A stretch of DNA of 64,000 nt, from positions 43,800,133 to 43,864,132 of the forward strand of contig JAVMKO010000005.1 of NCBI GenBank assembly GCA_032164245.1. The letters run 5' to 3'. The translations under genes were made by a program, and so were the position numbers. Positions 10,270 through 20,400 of this stretch are shown piece by piece; position 1 is the stretch's first letter; the number at the start of each line of letters is the position of its first letter. The DNA is from Sternotherus odoratus. Its lineage: Eukaryota > Chordata > Testudines > Kinosternidae. The notes beneath the pieces were generated by a model that worked only from the letters and a program-made list of their open reading frames with translations, had not been told where the DNA came from and searched no databases.

Positions 10270-11264
10270 CTAGGAGGTGGGGTCGGGTTGACCCATTGCT
10301 GATCGTAAGACCGCTGACCCAAACGCCGCATCGTCCCTGGTCTGCTGGACTGTGGCGTAGTGGGCGGCGAAGGTATGGACGGAGGACCAGGTAGCCGCCC
10401 TGCAGATGTCCGTAATAGGGACTCCCTCCCGGAAGGCCGCAGAGGACGCCTGCGCTCTCGTGGAGTGTGCTGTTACTCTCTCAAGCGGCTCGTCCGCGAG
10501 TTCATAACAGGTGTGAATGCACGAGGTAATCCAGGGGGAGAGCCTTTGGGCTGAAACTGGCTGGCCCTTCATCCTCTCCGCAACTGTCACGAAAAGTTGG
10601 GTTGTTTTCCTGAATTGCTTTATTCTATCTAAATAAAAAGCAAGAGCCCTCCTAACATCCAACGTGTGTAATTGCTGTTCCCTTCCAGAGGTGTGTGGCT
10701 TAGGATAAGAGACTGGGAGACAAATGTCTTGATTAACATGGAAGGGAGAGACCACCTTAGGCAGGAAGGCCAGGTGGGGACGTAGCTGTACCTTGTCCTT
10801 ATGGAAGATAGTGTAGGGCGGCTCGGAGGTCAGTGCACAGATCTCTGACACTCTACGAGCCGAGGTGATAGCTACTAGGGATACCACCTTCCAGGAAAGG
10901 TGTAGTAAGGAACACGTGGCGAGGGGCTCGAACGGGGGCATCGCGAGGCGTGAGAGCACAAGGTTGAGATCCCAAGGTGGAATGGGACGCTTGACGCTCG
11001 GATACAGCTTATCTAGACCCTTAAGGAAACGGTATACCACAGGGTCGGAGAAGACTGAGTGGTTCGACTGACCCGGATGGAAAGCCGATATGGCAGCGAG
11101 GTGGACCCGGATAGTAGAGGTAGAAAGGCCCTGATTTCTGAGGCCTAAGAGGTAGTCCAATATGCGTGGGATAGTAGCCTCACTTGGAACGATGTCATGT
11201 TGTGTGCACCAGGCAGAGAAACGGGTCCACTTGGCGTATAGATACTTCTGGTGGATGGCTTCCT
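10270..11264 (-). CDS. DIRS tyrosine recombinase
   Basis: Phage-integrase-type recombinase that inserts the circular DNA copy. The frame is open from two adjacent stops near 11265 down to the stop at 10270. It begins upstream of the Met at 11160, with codons for YLYAKWTRFSAWCTQHD before that Met. Core-binding region: LRNQGLSTSTIRVHLAAISAFH. Catalytic domain: first Arg in ITSARRVSEICAL, the HSTR box (H-x-x-R), and the Tyr in FAAHYATVQ. So all expected R-H-R-Y residues are visible. It probably starts by overlap or frameshift from the upstream RT frame. No breaks seen. Confidence 0.88.
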
Positions 11265-11317
11265 ACTACCCAGAAGGATATCCTGCACCTCGGCTGAGCA
11301 TAAGAGCTCAGGACCTC

Positions 11318-14300
11318 TCAGCCATGGAGTAACCACGCTGTGAGGTGAAGGGACCGCAAGTCCGGGTGCAGGAGGCGACCGTGATCCTGGGAGATCAGGT
11401 CTGGCCACATCGGGAGGCTGATGGGCGGGGCCCTGGACAGCCGGAGGAGGGACGCATACCAGCATTGCCTGGGCCAGGCCGGGGCTATGAGGATGACGTG
11501 TGCCCTGTCCCGTCTGATCTTCAGGATCACCTTGTGGAGAAGCGGGATCGGAGGGAACGCGTAGAACAGGTGCCCCGTCCAGGGTAGGAGAAAGGCATCT
11601 GTCAGGGATCCCCGGGAGCTGCCTCGAAAGGAGCAGAACTGGAGGCACTTCCTGTTCTGTCTGGAGGCGAAGAGATCAATGTGGGGAAACCCCCACCTCA
11701 GGAAGATCGGCCAGATGACATCTGGCCGAAGGGACCACTCGTGGGTCATAAAGGATCTGCTGAGGTGGTCCGCCAGGGTGTTCTGGATTCCGGGAAGGAA
11801 GGAGGCCACCGGGTGAATAGCGTGGGCTATGCAAAACTCCCATAGGAGAATCGCCTCTTGACACAGGGGGCTGGAGCGGGCCCCGCCTTGCTTGTTTATG
11901 TAGTACTGGGCTGTGGTGTTGTCTGTCAGCACCGCTACACAGTGACCCCGTAATGTGTCCCGGAACGCCTGGCACGCGAGCCGGACGGCCCTCAGCTCCC
12001 TGACATTGATGTGGAGGCAGAGGTCTGACTCTGACCAGCGGCCCTGGGTCCTGAGTTCCCCTAGGTGAGCTCCCCACCCGAGGGACGAAGCGTCCGTCAC
12101 CAGGGATATGGACGGGCTGGGGGGAAGGAAGGGGACCCCTTGGCACACATTGTCCTGGTCTTCCCACCAAGCCAGAGCGGATAGGGTGGCTCTGGGGATG
12201 GAGAGGAGGGCGTCCATACTGTCCCTTCTCGGTCTGTAGGCCACCGCGAGCCACGACTGCAGTGGGCGTAGCCTTAGTCTGGCGTGCTGTATGACATGAG
12301 TGCACGATGCCATATGACCTAGCAGGCTGAGGAAGACCTTGACCGTAGTCATCGGACAGTTGCGTAGCTGTCTGATGGCCGACTGGATAGTGAGGAACCG
12401 AGGCTGGGGCAGGGATGCCCTTGCTACCGTGGAGTCTAGTAGGGCTCCTATGAACTCTATGTTCTGGGTAGGCTCCAGGGTGGACTTCTCTCTGTTGAGA
12501 AGGATTCCCAAGCGGTCGAACGTGCTGATAACGAGCCGCACGTGAGCTGACACTTGGTCCCTGGAGGTGCCTCGGATCAACCAATCGTCGAGGTACGGGT
12601 ATAAGTGTACCCCGCGGCGCCGAAGGAATGCCGCTACTACCGCCATACACTTTGTGAACACCCTGGGTGCGGTGGACAGGCCGAAGGGCAGGACGGCAAA
12701 CTGATAGTGTTCCCCCGCTACCAGGAAGCGGAGGTAACGTCTGTGTGAGGGTTTGATGCTCACGTGAAAGTAAGCGTCCTTCATATCGAGGGCAGCGAAC
12801 CAGTCTCCCGGATCCAGAGAGGGAATGATAGTGCCCAAGGTGGCCATGCGGAACTTGAACCTGATCATGTAGGTGTTGAGTTCGCGCAGGTCCAGGATGG
12901 GCCGGAGGCCCCCCTTCGCCTTGGGGATCAGGAAGTAGCGGGAGTAGAACCCCTTCCCCCTGAACTCCTGCGGTACGGGCTCGATGGCTCCCAGTGCGAG
13001 GAGCGACCTCACCTCCTGTACGAGGAGTTGCTCGTGAGAGGGGTCCCTGAAGAGGGACGAGGAGGGTGGGTGGGTGGGAGGAGTGGAGGAGAGCTGGAGC
13101 GAATATCCCACCTCCACCGTGCGGAGGACCCACTGGTCTGATGTAATGTCCGACCATGCACGGCGGAAGTAGGACAGACGGTCTCCGAAGGGAGGATCCA
13201 GGTTTATGATTGGTGAACTGCCCCCGGGCGCACCATCAAAGTTGGATTTGGGCCCCTGGGAAGGCTTAGAGCCTTGTTGTTTTCCGCCCTGCCTAGGCCC
13301 TTGCCGCCGGTGGTAAGGGCGGCTTCTCCTGAGGGAGGAGTCCTGGGGCGGGCGCGCAGGTGGGAAGAATTTCCTGCGTGGCGGGATGAAGGGACGCCGC
13401 TGTGGGCCTGGGGTGTGCATGCCCAGGCCTTTGAGGGTTACCCGCCTGTCCTTGAGGGCCTGGAGACGGGCATCCGTATCCTCCGAGAAGAGGGACTGTC
13501 CCTCAAAGGGGAGGTCCTGGATTTTAAATTGCATGGCCGGGGCTAGGTTGGATGACGAGAGCCATGCTGCCCGGCGGAGGGCTATGCCCGAGGCCATTGT
13601 TCGGGCCGCAGAATCGGCCGAGTCCAGGGTCGCTTGCAGGGCATGACGAGATATGTCCCTGCTTTGGGGCAATAGGGCCCTGGACTCCTGTTTGCCCTCC
13701 TGCGGGAGAGCAGTCTCAAATTTAGTAAGGGCCTCCCCCGTGTCGAAATGGTGTCTACTCAGGAGTGCCTGGTGGTTGGCGACTCTGAGTTGTAGGCCCC
13801 CGGAGGAATAAACTTGCCTGCCGAAGTGGTTCAACCTTTTGGCCTCTTTGGCCTTGAGGACCTGCGCCTCCTGCCCGTGGCGCTCCTTGTTATTAACAGA
13901 GTCCACCCCCAGGGAGGAGGGCGTGGGGTGAACATACAAGTATTTATATCCCTTGGCTGGGACAAAATAACGCTTCTCCACCCCACGAGCAGTGGGGGAG
14001 ATAGAGGCGGGGGTCTTCCAAATTGCCACCGTGTGGAGTTTAATAGTATTAATGAACGGCACTGCCACCCATGCCGGAGTGCCCTTAGTTGACATGGTGG
14101 TGACCGGGTCGTCCACCACTGGGACCTCTTCCAAAGGCAGGTTCATGTTTTTAGCAACTGCCTGGAGGAGATGTTGGTAACTGGAGAGGTCCAAGGCGGG
14201 CGGGCTAGTTGATGAAGTGCCCGCCACTGCCTCTACCCCTACGGGGGAGGCATAGGGACCCGGCTCCATAGGGCTACGTGCCGTGGAGGGCTGGACTGCC

Positions 14301-15379
14301 GATGATGGTCCTGCCAGCACGTCCACTGGACCCTCTGAGCTCACCGGGAACCCGGGTTCAGACTGGGTTTCCCGGGGCCGATCGTACCCCCATGCCGCCC
14401 ACTCTGACCAGGCAGGGTTCTGGGTGACCTGGGCTTGTCCCGCCGAGCGAGGGGACCGCGTGCCGGCGGACTCTCGACGCTCCCGGTGCCGTAGGCTTCT
14501 CGACCGGTGCCTGGCGGTAAGGTGCCCATCCGAGGAGTCGTGGCTAGCCGAACGGTGCCGCCTCGGGAAGTCTCGGTGCCGAGACGACGATCGGTACCGG
14601 GGGGACCTTCGGCGCCGCGACGGGGTCCGGTGCCGCTCTCTACACGCCCGGTGCCGTGGGCTTCTCGACCGGTACCGGGCGGTATGGTGCCCATCCGAGG
14701 AATCGTGGCTACCTGAACGGTGCCGCCTCGGGGAGTCTCGGTGCCGAGACGATGATCGGTACCGGGAGGACCTCCGGTGCCGCGACGGGGTTCGGTGCCA
14801 GCTGAGGGACCGGTGCCGGGAGTGCGACCGGTGCCGGGAGTACGACCGGCCCCTACCAGGGTGCCGGGACTCTGATCGGCGGCCAGAGCGCGAGTGGCGC
14901 GAATGGCCAGGAGGAGGCCTTGAGCAGGGTCTCAACTCCTTGCGGCGCCGAGACTGCGACCGGAGCCGCCGGGAGTCTGGTCGGCGCCGCGAGATCGAGC
15001 GGTGTCCATGGCCTGCCGGGCTCCGACACGCGATCTCTGCCTCGGTCATGGGCGGCCTGCCCGTCGACCGGACTTGTTGCTGCGGGGCGTCCCCGGCAAG
15101 CAACCCTCTCGCAGCAGTACACGCCTCCATCGTGGAGGGAAGCTGCTGCGGAGTTGGCACCCCAAGTGGCAAGACCACTGGCACCGGACTCGACGGGGCC
15201 TCCTGCGGCGCCGGAGTCAGCGGTGCGGGTGCTGGCGGTTCTTCCTCAGGTCGGCTCCCCGCCTGTCTCGGGTCCTGGGCTGAAGGTACTGCAGATCTAG
15301 GAAGAAACTGCCAAGTGCACTTACCAGGCACTTGAGAGGCACTTAGAGTGTGGATCCCCCACAGGCATAGGCTTCCCAC
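11318..15379 (-). CDS. DIRS Gag-RT-RNase H-methyltransferase-like polyprotein
   Basis: One open frame of 1353 codons. About residues 150-310 are an Arg/Ser-rich block with a 55-residue tandem duplication. A capsid-like region follows (LDLSSYQHLLQAVAKNMNLP near 400). Reverse transcriptase lies around 760-1030: ALDMKDAYFHVSI, LPFGLSTAPRVFTK and the catalytic YLDDW near 928 with both aspartates. RNase H follows: VTDASSLGWGAHL near 1094, INVRELRAV, LTDNTTAQYY. The C-terminal block (HIDLFASRQNRK, FPPIPLLHKV, APAWPRQCWY) matches the methyltransferase-like region of DIRS pol. The exact start is uncertain; gag and pol are fused here. No stop or frameshift was seen. Confidence 0.9.
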   Translation of the reverse strand: MGSLCLWGIHTLSASQVPGKCTWQFLPRSAVPSAQDPRQAGSRPEEEPPAPAPLTPAPQEAPSSPVPVVLPLGVPTPQQLPSTMEACTAARGLLAGDAPQQQVRSTGRPPMTEAEIACRSPAGHGHRSISRRRPDSRRLRSQSRRRKELRPCSRPPPGHSRHSRSGRRSESRHPGRGRSYSRHRSHSRHRSLSWHRTPSRHRRSSRYRSSSRHRDSPRRHRSGSHDSSDGHHTARYRSRSPRHRACRERHRTPSRRRRSPRYRSSSRHRDFPRRHRSASHDSSDGHLTARHRSRSLRHRERRESAGTRSPRSAGQAQVTQNPAWSEWAAWGYDRPRETQSEPGFPVSSEGPVDVLAGPSSAVQPSTARSPMEPGPYASPVGVEAVAGTSSTSPPALDLSSYQHLLQAVAKNMNLPLEEVPVVDDPVTTMSTKGTPAWVAVPFINTIKLHTVAIWKTPASISPTARGVEKRYFVPAKGYKYLYVHPTPSSLGVDSVNNKERHGQEAQVLKAKEAKRLNHFGRQVYSSGGLQLRVANHQALLSRHHFDTGEALTKFETALPQEGKQESRALLPQSRDISRHALQATLDSADSAARTMASGIALRRAAWLSSSNLAPAMQFKIQDLPFEGQSLFSEDTDARLQALKDRRVTLKGLGMHTPGPQRRPFIPPRRKFFPPARPPQDSSLRRSRPYHRRQGPRQGGKQQGSKPSQGPKSNFDGAPGGSSPIINLDPPFGDRLSYFRRAWSDITSDQWVLRTVEVGYSLQLSSTPPTHPPSSSLFRDPSHEQLLVQEVRSLLALGAIEPVPQEFRGKGFYSRYFLIPKAKGGLRPILDLRELNTYMIRFKFRMATLGTIIPSLDPGDWFAALDMKDAYFHVSIKPSHRRYLRFLVAGEHYQFAVLPFGLSTAPRVFTKCMAVVAAFLRRRGVHLYPYLDDWLIRGTSRDQVSAHVRLVISTFDRLGILLNREKSTLEPTQNIEFIGALLDSTVARASLPQPRFLTIQSAIRQLRNCPMTTVKVFLSLLGHMASCTHVIQHARLRLRPLQSWLAVAYRPRRDSMDALLSIPRATLSALAWWEDQDNVCQGVPFLPPSPSISLVTDASSLGWGAHLGELRTQGRWSESDLCLHINVRELRAVRLACQAFRDTLRGHCVAVLTDNTTAQYYINKQGGARSSPLCQEAILLWEFCIAHAIHPVASFLPGIQNTLADHLSRSFMTHEWSLRPDVIWPIFLRWGFPHIDLFASRQNRKCLQFCSFRGSSRGSLTDAFLLPWTGHLFYAFPPIPLLHKVILKIRRDRAHVILIAPAWPRQCWYASLLRLSRAPPISLPMWPDLISQDHGRLLHPDLRSLHLTAWLLHG
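14484..14813. repeat. 165-bp tandem duplication in the DIRS RS-coding region
   Basis: Two copies of a unit with period 165 bp (GGTGCCCATCCGAGG at 14521 and again at 14686). The period is a multiple of three and so duplicates 55 residues of Arg/Ser-rich sequence without breaking the frame. Confidence 0.85.
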
Positions 15380-15586
15380 ACTCTAAGTGCCTGAATCCCG
15401 GAGCCTTGAAGACAGAGGCTCCGGCAGCAGGGAAAAAACCCCTGCACTTGACTATTTACACTACAAAGACTATGTAAACTAACTAACAACAACTGCTAAC
15501 AACGAACAATTAAGAGAACAATCGACTAGCTAGGAGATAAGGAGAACGCTGAAACGCAGAACTCCTCTTCTGACTACCAGCACGAG

Positions 15587-15773
15587 CGGTAAAGAAGGAA
15601 CTGAGGGCCAGACTGTGTCGCAGGGGTACTTATAGAGTGCCGCAGTGGCGCCACTCCAGGGGGCTCCCTGCTCACCCAGTCTGCAGCTAGGGGAAAATCT
15701 ACCCGGCAACCAGGCACGCTGCGCGTACCTAACCTATAGTGGAATGCATGTGAGCAATCACTCGAAGAAGAAA
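15587..15773. repeat. DIRS inverted terminal repeat (right on + strand; 5' end of element)
   Basis: Reverse complement of the left repeat across about 160 bp. The outermost part ends CACTCGAAGAAGAA and matches the second half of the internal complementary region. Beyond it the host gypsy-like sequence resumes. Confidence 0.93.
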
Positions 15774-16600
15774 TTGAGGATTTGCAATCTGAATCGACTG
15801 TCTCTGCAGTCTCTCAGAATCCTAAAAAAATTCTTCTGGGAAATGACTTTTTTAATGTGACTAGGGCTGTCTGGGGCCTGTCAGGAAGTAGTAGTTAAGC
15901 AAGGAACCAAATTTATTATAAAATGCACAGGAAAATGTGTCCTAGAAGAAAGCCCAGAGAAAGGGGGTGGAATTCTGGGAACTGCTGCAGTGGTTAAGGA
16001 TTCCATGGATTCTGTAACTGGAGGCAAACCCAAGTCAAAGAGGGAGGAGAGTACAATACAGTAGACTCTCAATTATCCAGGACTGGATTAACCAGGATGT
16101 TAAAAAAAATATGCGCCACTCGCGGGGCCGGCTCTGGCTTTGCTGCCGCCCCAAGCACACACACACACACAAAACCCACAAGGGTGCAGGGCAGCCAGTA
16201 AACCAACACCCCCTCCCCCTGGTGCAGGGTGGCTGGTGAACCAAACCCCACTCCCCATATTTCCTATGGATGTTGATTATCTGGGATTTTATTAACCAGA
16301 ATTATTTTTTCCCCTATCATCCTGGATAATCGAGAGTCTACTGTATTTACCAGTGAAACGTATGTTCTGGCTTTTAGCTGTGAGCCCACTACTGAACAGG
16401 GGACAGGTTCTGCTCTAAGGAACACAGGGGTTCTTGCCCAGGAGAAATTTTCTGGATCTGGATCTGCATCTGCACTCCCAGGAACCTCATCTGTGGTTCA
16501 GATTTTAAGAGGGAGCTGTATGACTGTCCTAACCTGAGGGGAGCAGCCATACAGCTGACCTCTGGGGAACAGAAAGAGGGGTGACCGGCACAATCCAGGT
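15774..16600 (+). pseudogene. post-protease coding remnant of the SCAN-Gag element
   Basis: Continuation of the host element after the DIRS, with phrases such as EDLQSESTVSAVSQNP and, after the nested MITE, EKFSGSGSASALPGTSSVVQILRGSC. The last part parallels 34990-35260, where the same kind of Q-LRRSCVIDLLEGSSHTADF sequence occurs. Frames shift and stops occur. No catalytic motif is left. Confidence 0.5.
16059..16343. mobile_element. TA-flanked Tigger/pogo-like MITE (285 bp)
   Basis: Terminal inverted repeats CAGTAGACTCTCAATTATCC and the complement of CAGTAGACTCTCGATTATCC. TA at 16057-16058 and 16344-16345 is the target duplication. The termini are similar in design to the MITE at 8612. It contains an (AC)n run near 16158. 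No transposase. Confidence 0.88.
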
Positions 16601-16660
16601 CCCATTGTTGCAAAATGTTTTTCCTGTTGTATTTGTGAAAACTAGCTCTGTTCCTTTAAG

Positions 16661-16690
16661 GTGGTGGTGGTGGTGTGTGTGTGTGTGTGG
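16661..16690. repeat. (GGT)n(GT)n microsatellite
   Basis: A short GGT run passing into GT dinucleotides, in the intron between the retroelement remnant and the giant BSN exon. The rest of 16600-17431 shows no recognised feature. Confidence 0.85.
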
Positions 16691-17431
16691 AGTGTCTTCC
16701 AAGCATTCAGGTGAGACAGCTTCAGCCCTGCTCTTTCCATTCTCTTCCCACTTCCTCCAAGCCCTCTCCATAGGGCACTGAGGGTGGGAATGGAGGCCCC
16801 CTGAGCTCCCTGCTATTGCACTGCCACAGGCCCCTCCTTGGCTTGTGCAGCCCCAGCAGGAAGCAGCAGGCAACTGCCTCCATGTATCCGCAGGAGCTGG
16901 CTGCGTGGGAGAGCACACTGGTTCAGTAGCTGCTAATGAGGCAGCTTTGTTCCCTGCTTCAGACAGATGTAATAACTTTCCCCAGGGCAGATGCAAAGGC
17001 CCAGCAGAAGCCCCCTTGGGCTCCCAAAGAACAACTCCCCAAAGGGGAATCTCTAGACAGTGTGGGCACGCGTGCTGAACAGAGGGCATGGCTTCAGCAA
17101 CCAGGATCTGGGCCCATCTGCTGGATACAACCACCCCAAGTATAACAGTGGGGGGAATGCTGCCTCTTTTCTAACATACCCATACCTGCTAATGGGACCA
17201 GACTGCACAGAGTATGAGGGTACAGTCAGACAATCTCACTCATGACTCATCTGAGCGATGGAAAAGCAGCCTGCTCTCAGAGTTGAAGGTCTGCTCTCCC
17301 TGTCTGCTGCAGCCTCTCCACCATACTGACACTGTAGCGAGAGAGTTGTAGGTGCTGCTGGATGAAATATTACTGGGAATGTACAGCAGTACGTGCAGCT
17401 CCAGCTCACAACTCACACAAGCATCTCTTAC

Positions 17432-20400
17432 CTGGCTGCCTTGGAGTAAAGGGTGCTGATATATGGAGAATCTGTCCTTCCCAGACTCCTCTGAGGTTGG
17501 GCTGGTGGGCTTGGGGTCAGAGAAGGATCTCTGCATGGTTTTGATGGGGCGAGGCAGGGTCTGCTGGCGCTGGGTAGAGTCAGCTGTGAAGTGCTTCTGT
17601 GGTGTCACGTGAGCCTTGTTAAGTCTTTCACTGGTAGTGAAGGAGGACTCCAACAGCCGATGGGGGGAAAGAGGAGAGACAGGGGAGTACAGTACCTGGG
17701 GAGATTTGGGAGGTTGGCAGGTCACTAGCTGAGAAAGGGACTCTGCGGGCAAATGGGACTGGTAACCAATTTCCAGAGGATCGGGCTTCTTCTTCTCAAA
17801 TTTGCCAAGGGCCTGCTGCCGGATGGCACGTGGGTCCAGGGGGCCTGTGCTTACCAGATGGAGGTTGGAGGAGTAGGGCGTTATGGTTGTAGGTACAATG
17901 AGCTGGGGGACCACGACGCCTGGCTGCGACTGTGCTTCCAGCTCAGTCTGGCAGGCCAGGCTCTCCCCTCGCTGGGTCTTCTCTGGTGCAGAAATATACT
18001 TCACGATCTCTACCTTGGGATCAGGGGTGGTAATGTGGATGGAGGGTGACACGCGGGGCAGCTGGTCGGGTTCAGTCTGTACGGAGCAGTCACTGCTGGT
18101 CTGGATGCCTATGCTGGCCATGCCTTTGGAGGAGGAGTCTTGCTTGCTCTCAGCGCTGGAATCTGAGTGCCGGGAGAAACGGGATCGTCGCCGGCGCACT
18201 GGCTGCTCCCACTCAGTGTTGTCCTCCTCATCAGTCTGCACACTACAGTCAGTGCTGCGCCGGGAGCGGCGGCGCCGGGACAGGAAGTAGCGCTCCTCAC
18301 CGTCCTCCTCATCAGTCTGCACACTGCTGTCCGTGATCTTCTTCACCATGTAGGGCTCGTGGGGAGTCTCTTTGTCATAGGCATCCCGCAGGCGTGGCAA
18401 GGAGTTCCTCTTCTTTATCCCCCGGCTAGCTTCCCATTGCTCCTCGGGCTGCAGGGACATTTCAGAGGCAGAGTTGGTGAGTGGGCGCTGGAGCCCGGGG
18501 TAGCGGGATGACACTGGCCCTTCCTGCCCTGGGGCTGAAGGAGCCATGAAGGGCTGGTTCAGGGGGGACCAATACTGTCCATTCTGGGCCAGGGTCCTTT
18601 GCATTTCCATGGCTACCTCAGACATGGCCTGGGGAGGGATCCTTCCTGCAGGGTCACACACAGGGGGGAATGTGCTTTTATGCCTCTTCTGCTCCTCTAG
18701 CTGCTGTTGCAGCTGTTGCTGCAGGTGCTGAATCTGCTCCAGCTGCAGGCGCTGCTGGGCCAGCTGCTCCCTTTGCAGGACAAACTGGGCCTGGCGCTCT
18801 TCTTGCTGCTGCTGCAGGACCTGGTGCTTTATGGACTGCAGTTCTTGGATCTCCCTGTGCACCAGCATTTGCTCCTTCTCTCTGTGCCGCTGAAGCTCCA
18901 CACGCTCCCTCTCCAGCTCCTCGTGCAGCCTTAGCTGCCTCAGTTTCTCCAGCTCCACCCTCTCCCTCTCAATCTGGAGGATGTGTTCCTGCTGCTTTCT
19001 CTGGCGCTCCTCTTCCTTCTCCCTCTCCTCTCGCTCTGTGCTGCCTTTGCTTGGGACACTGGCCTGGGATACCTCGGCCTGCTGGATTTGGACTGGGAGT
19101 GGTGACTGCTGAGGCTGAATGGTCTCTTTCGAGGCACTCTGCATGCCAGCAGCTGCCATGGGCATCTCCTCTCGAGCACCAGCTCCTGTCTGCTCAGGTC
19201 TTTGCAGGTTCATTGCAGTAGGAGCTGGTGTTTTGGCAGCAGACACTGGGCTAACATTACTTGCAGCAGTGCTGGCTGCAGTGGTGCTAACAGGCTTCCC
19301 CAAGCACATGGGCATTTCTATCAATGATGTGGTAGAAACAGATGGGAATCTGCTAGGAGTTGAATAGCGATACAGTCCATGGGCAGCAAAGGGGACCCTC
19401 TGGGTAACTAGAGGCACTCTGGTCAGGCTGACCAGAGGGACCGCTGTGATATTGCCTGGGGTGTAGGGTCGATATAAGCCTTGGAGCATTGGCCGCAGCA
19501 CAGAAGCTGGCTGGGTGGTGATGGGAAGGGTGGATGCTATGGGAGTATTTATTGTGGAATAAATCATGCCGTCTGCTGCCCGCACCGTAGCTGTGGAAGG
19601 GAAGATCTGCCTGACAGCTCCCAGCTGGGCACTAGAGAGACTGTACTGTGCTAGGTTCCCAAAGCCCTGGCGTGTCTCCGGGAAGTTGGGATTGTACATC
19701 ATGTTTGATTTGATGGCAGAAATGCCTTGTGGTGCTGAGACACCACCTACCCCTGCTGGCCCATACTGCAGGAGGTCAGGGCTGTTCGAGTGCCTAGCCC
19801 CATACTGGTCCATGGAATTGAGTGCTGCACACATGCGGCTGATTTCCCGAGCTGTGGTGGCACTGTACTGGGCCAGACTGGATTCCTGGAAATTTGCCAG
19901 ATCTCCTTTGGGTGAGTACTTGTAATCGGAGTAGATATTGGAGGCTGAGCTGTACCGTCTCATTGGGAGCGGGTGGCTTAACAAGTCTGTGGGCTGCCGG
20001 AGATCAGAGAATGAGCCATACTGCATTCCCTGACTCAGGTAACCCCCCTCAGTGAAGCTGATGCTGTAGGAATGTTTCATTGTGGTCAAATCCACAGCAG
20101 AGTCTCCTGCAGGGGTGTGGAAGGGCTGCTCCCCCTTTGGGGGATAATAGTTCAGACCAATTTCTGACAGATTTGTATCTGACATGGATGAATACAGCCT
20201 CCCAAATAGGCCTTGTGGGTAGATCCGGTGCTCCTCATACAGGTCTGTTTGATCTCTATAGGGGTATGTCTCAGGCAGGTCTGGCTCTCTGTTTCCATAG
20301 TACTGGATGCTCGGTTTGCCAGTCTGAGCAGCATCCCCAACATTCTTCTCTGGGATCTTAGGGGAGGGGTTGAAGGTACCTGTGCAGCTGCTGCCGAAGG

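Larger units (their letters stand above)
9911..15773 (-). mobile_element. DIRS-type tyrosine-recombinase retrotransposon, structurally complete
   Basis: Inverted terminal repeats at 9911-10124 and 15587-15773, an internal complementary region at 10156-10252, a gag-RT-RNase H-methyltransferase-like frame and a tyrosine recombinase, all on the minus strand. DIRS elements replicate through a circular intermediate and integrate with a tyrosine recombinase instead of an integrase, leaving no target duplication. The element sits inside the protease region of a gypsy-like element and lies in the sense direction of BSN. Both frames are open and the ITR cores are almost identical, so it looks recently inserted. 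Confidence 0.93.
7792..16600 (+). mobile_element. SCAN-Gag gypsy-like element body with nested insertions
   Basis: Host element for three later insertions. Its own sequence is 7792-8611, 9236-9910, 15774-16058 and 16344-about 16600. It contains a leader, a coiled-coil gag N-terminus, a SCAN-like capsid, a zinc knuckle, a protease start and a further downstream coding remnant. A related copy occupies roughly 34980-36530. No 3' LTR was found before the BSN exon, so the 3' part is lost. Confidence 0.6.

Noticed and set aside
11676..13157. 493-codon frame on the minus strand in the DIRS
   Set aside because: Out-of-frame shadow of the 1353-codon polyprotein, rich in Pro, Gly, His and Arg, without retroelement motifs.
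14283..15335. 350-codon plus-strand frame opposite the DIRS gag region
   Set aside because: It mirrors the repetitive Arg/Ser-coding DNA on the other strand; no independent motif, and the minus frame has full RT and RNase H.
1..17431. Next downstream BSN exon
   Set aside because: I looked for the following Bassoon coding segment on the minus strand and saw only mobile elements; the exon must lie outside the window or be too short to recognise.
18670..19221. Ala/Leu-rich plus-strand frames opposite the BSN coiled coil
   Set aside because: Complement of Gln/Glu/Arg codons of the coiled coil; a base-composition artefact.
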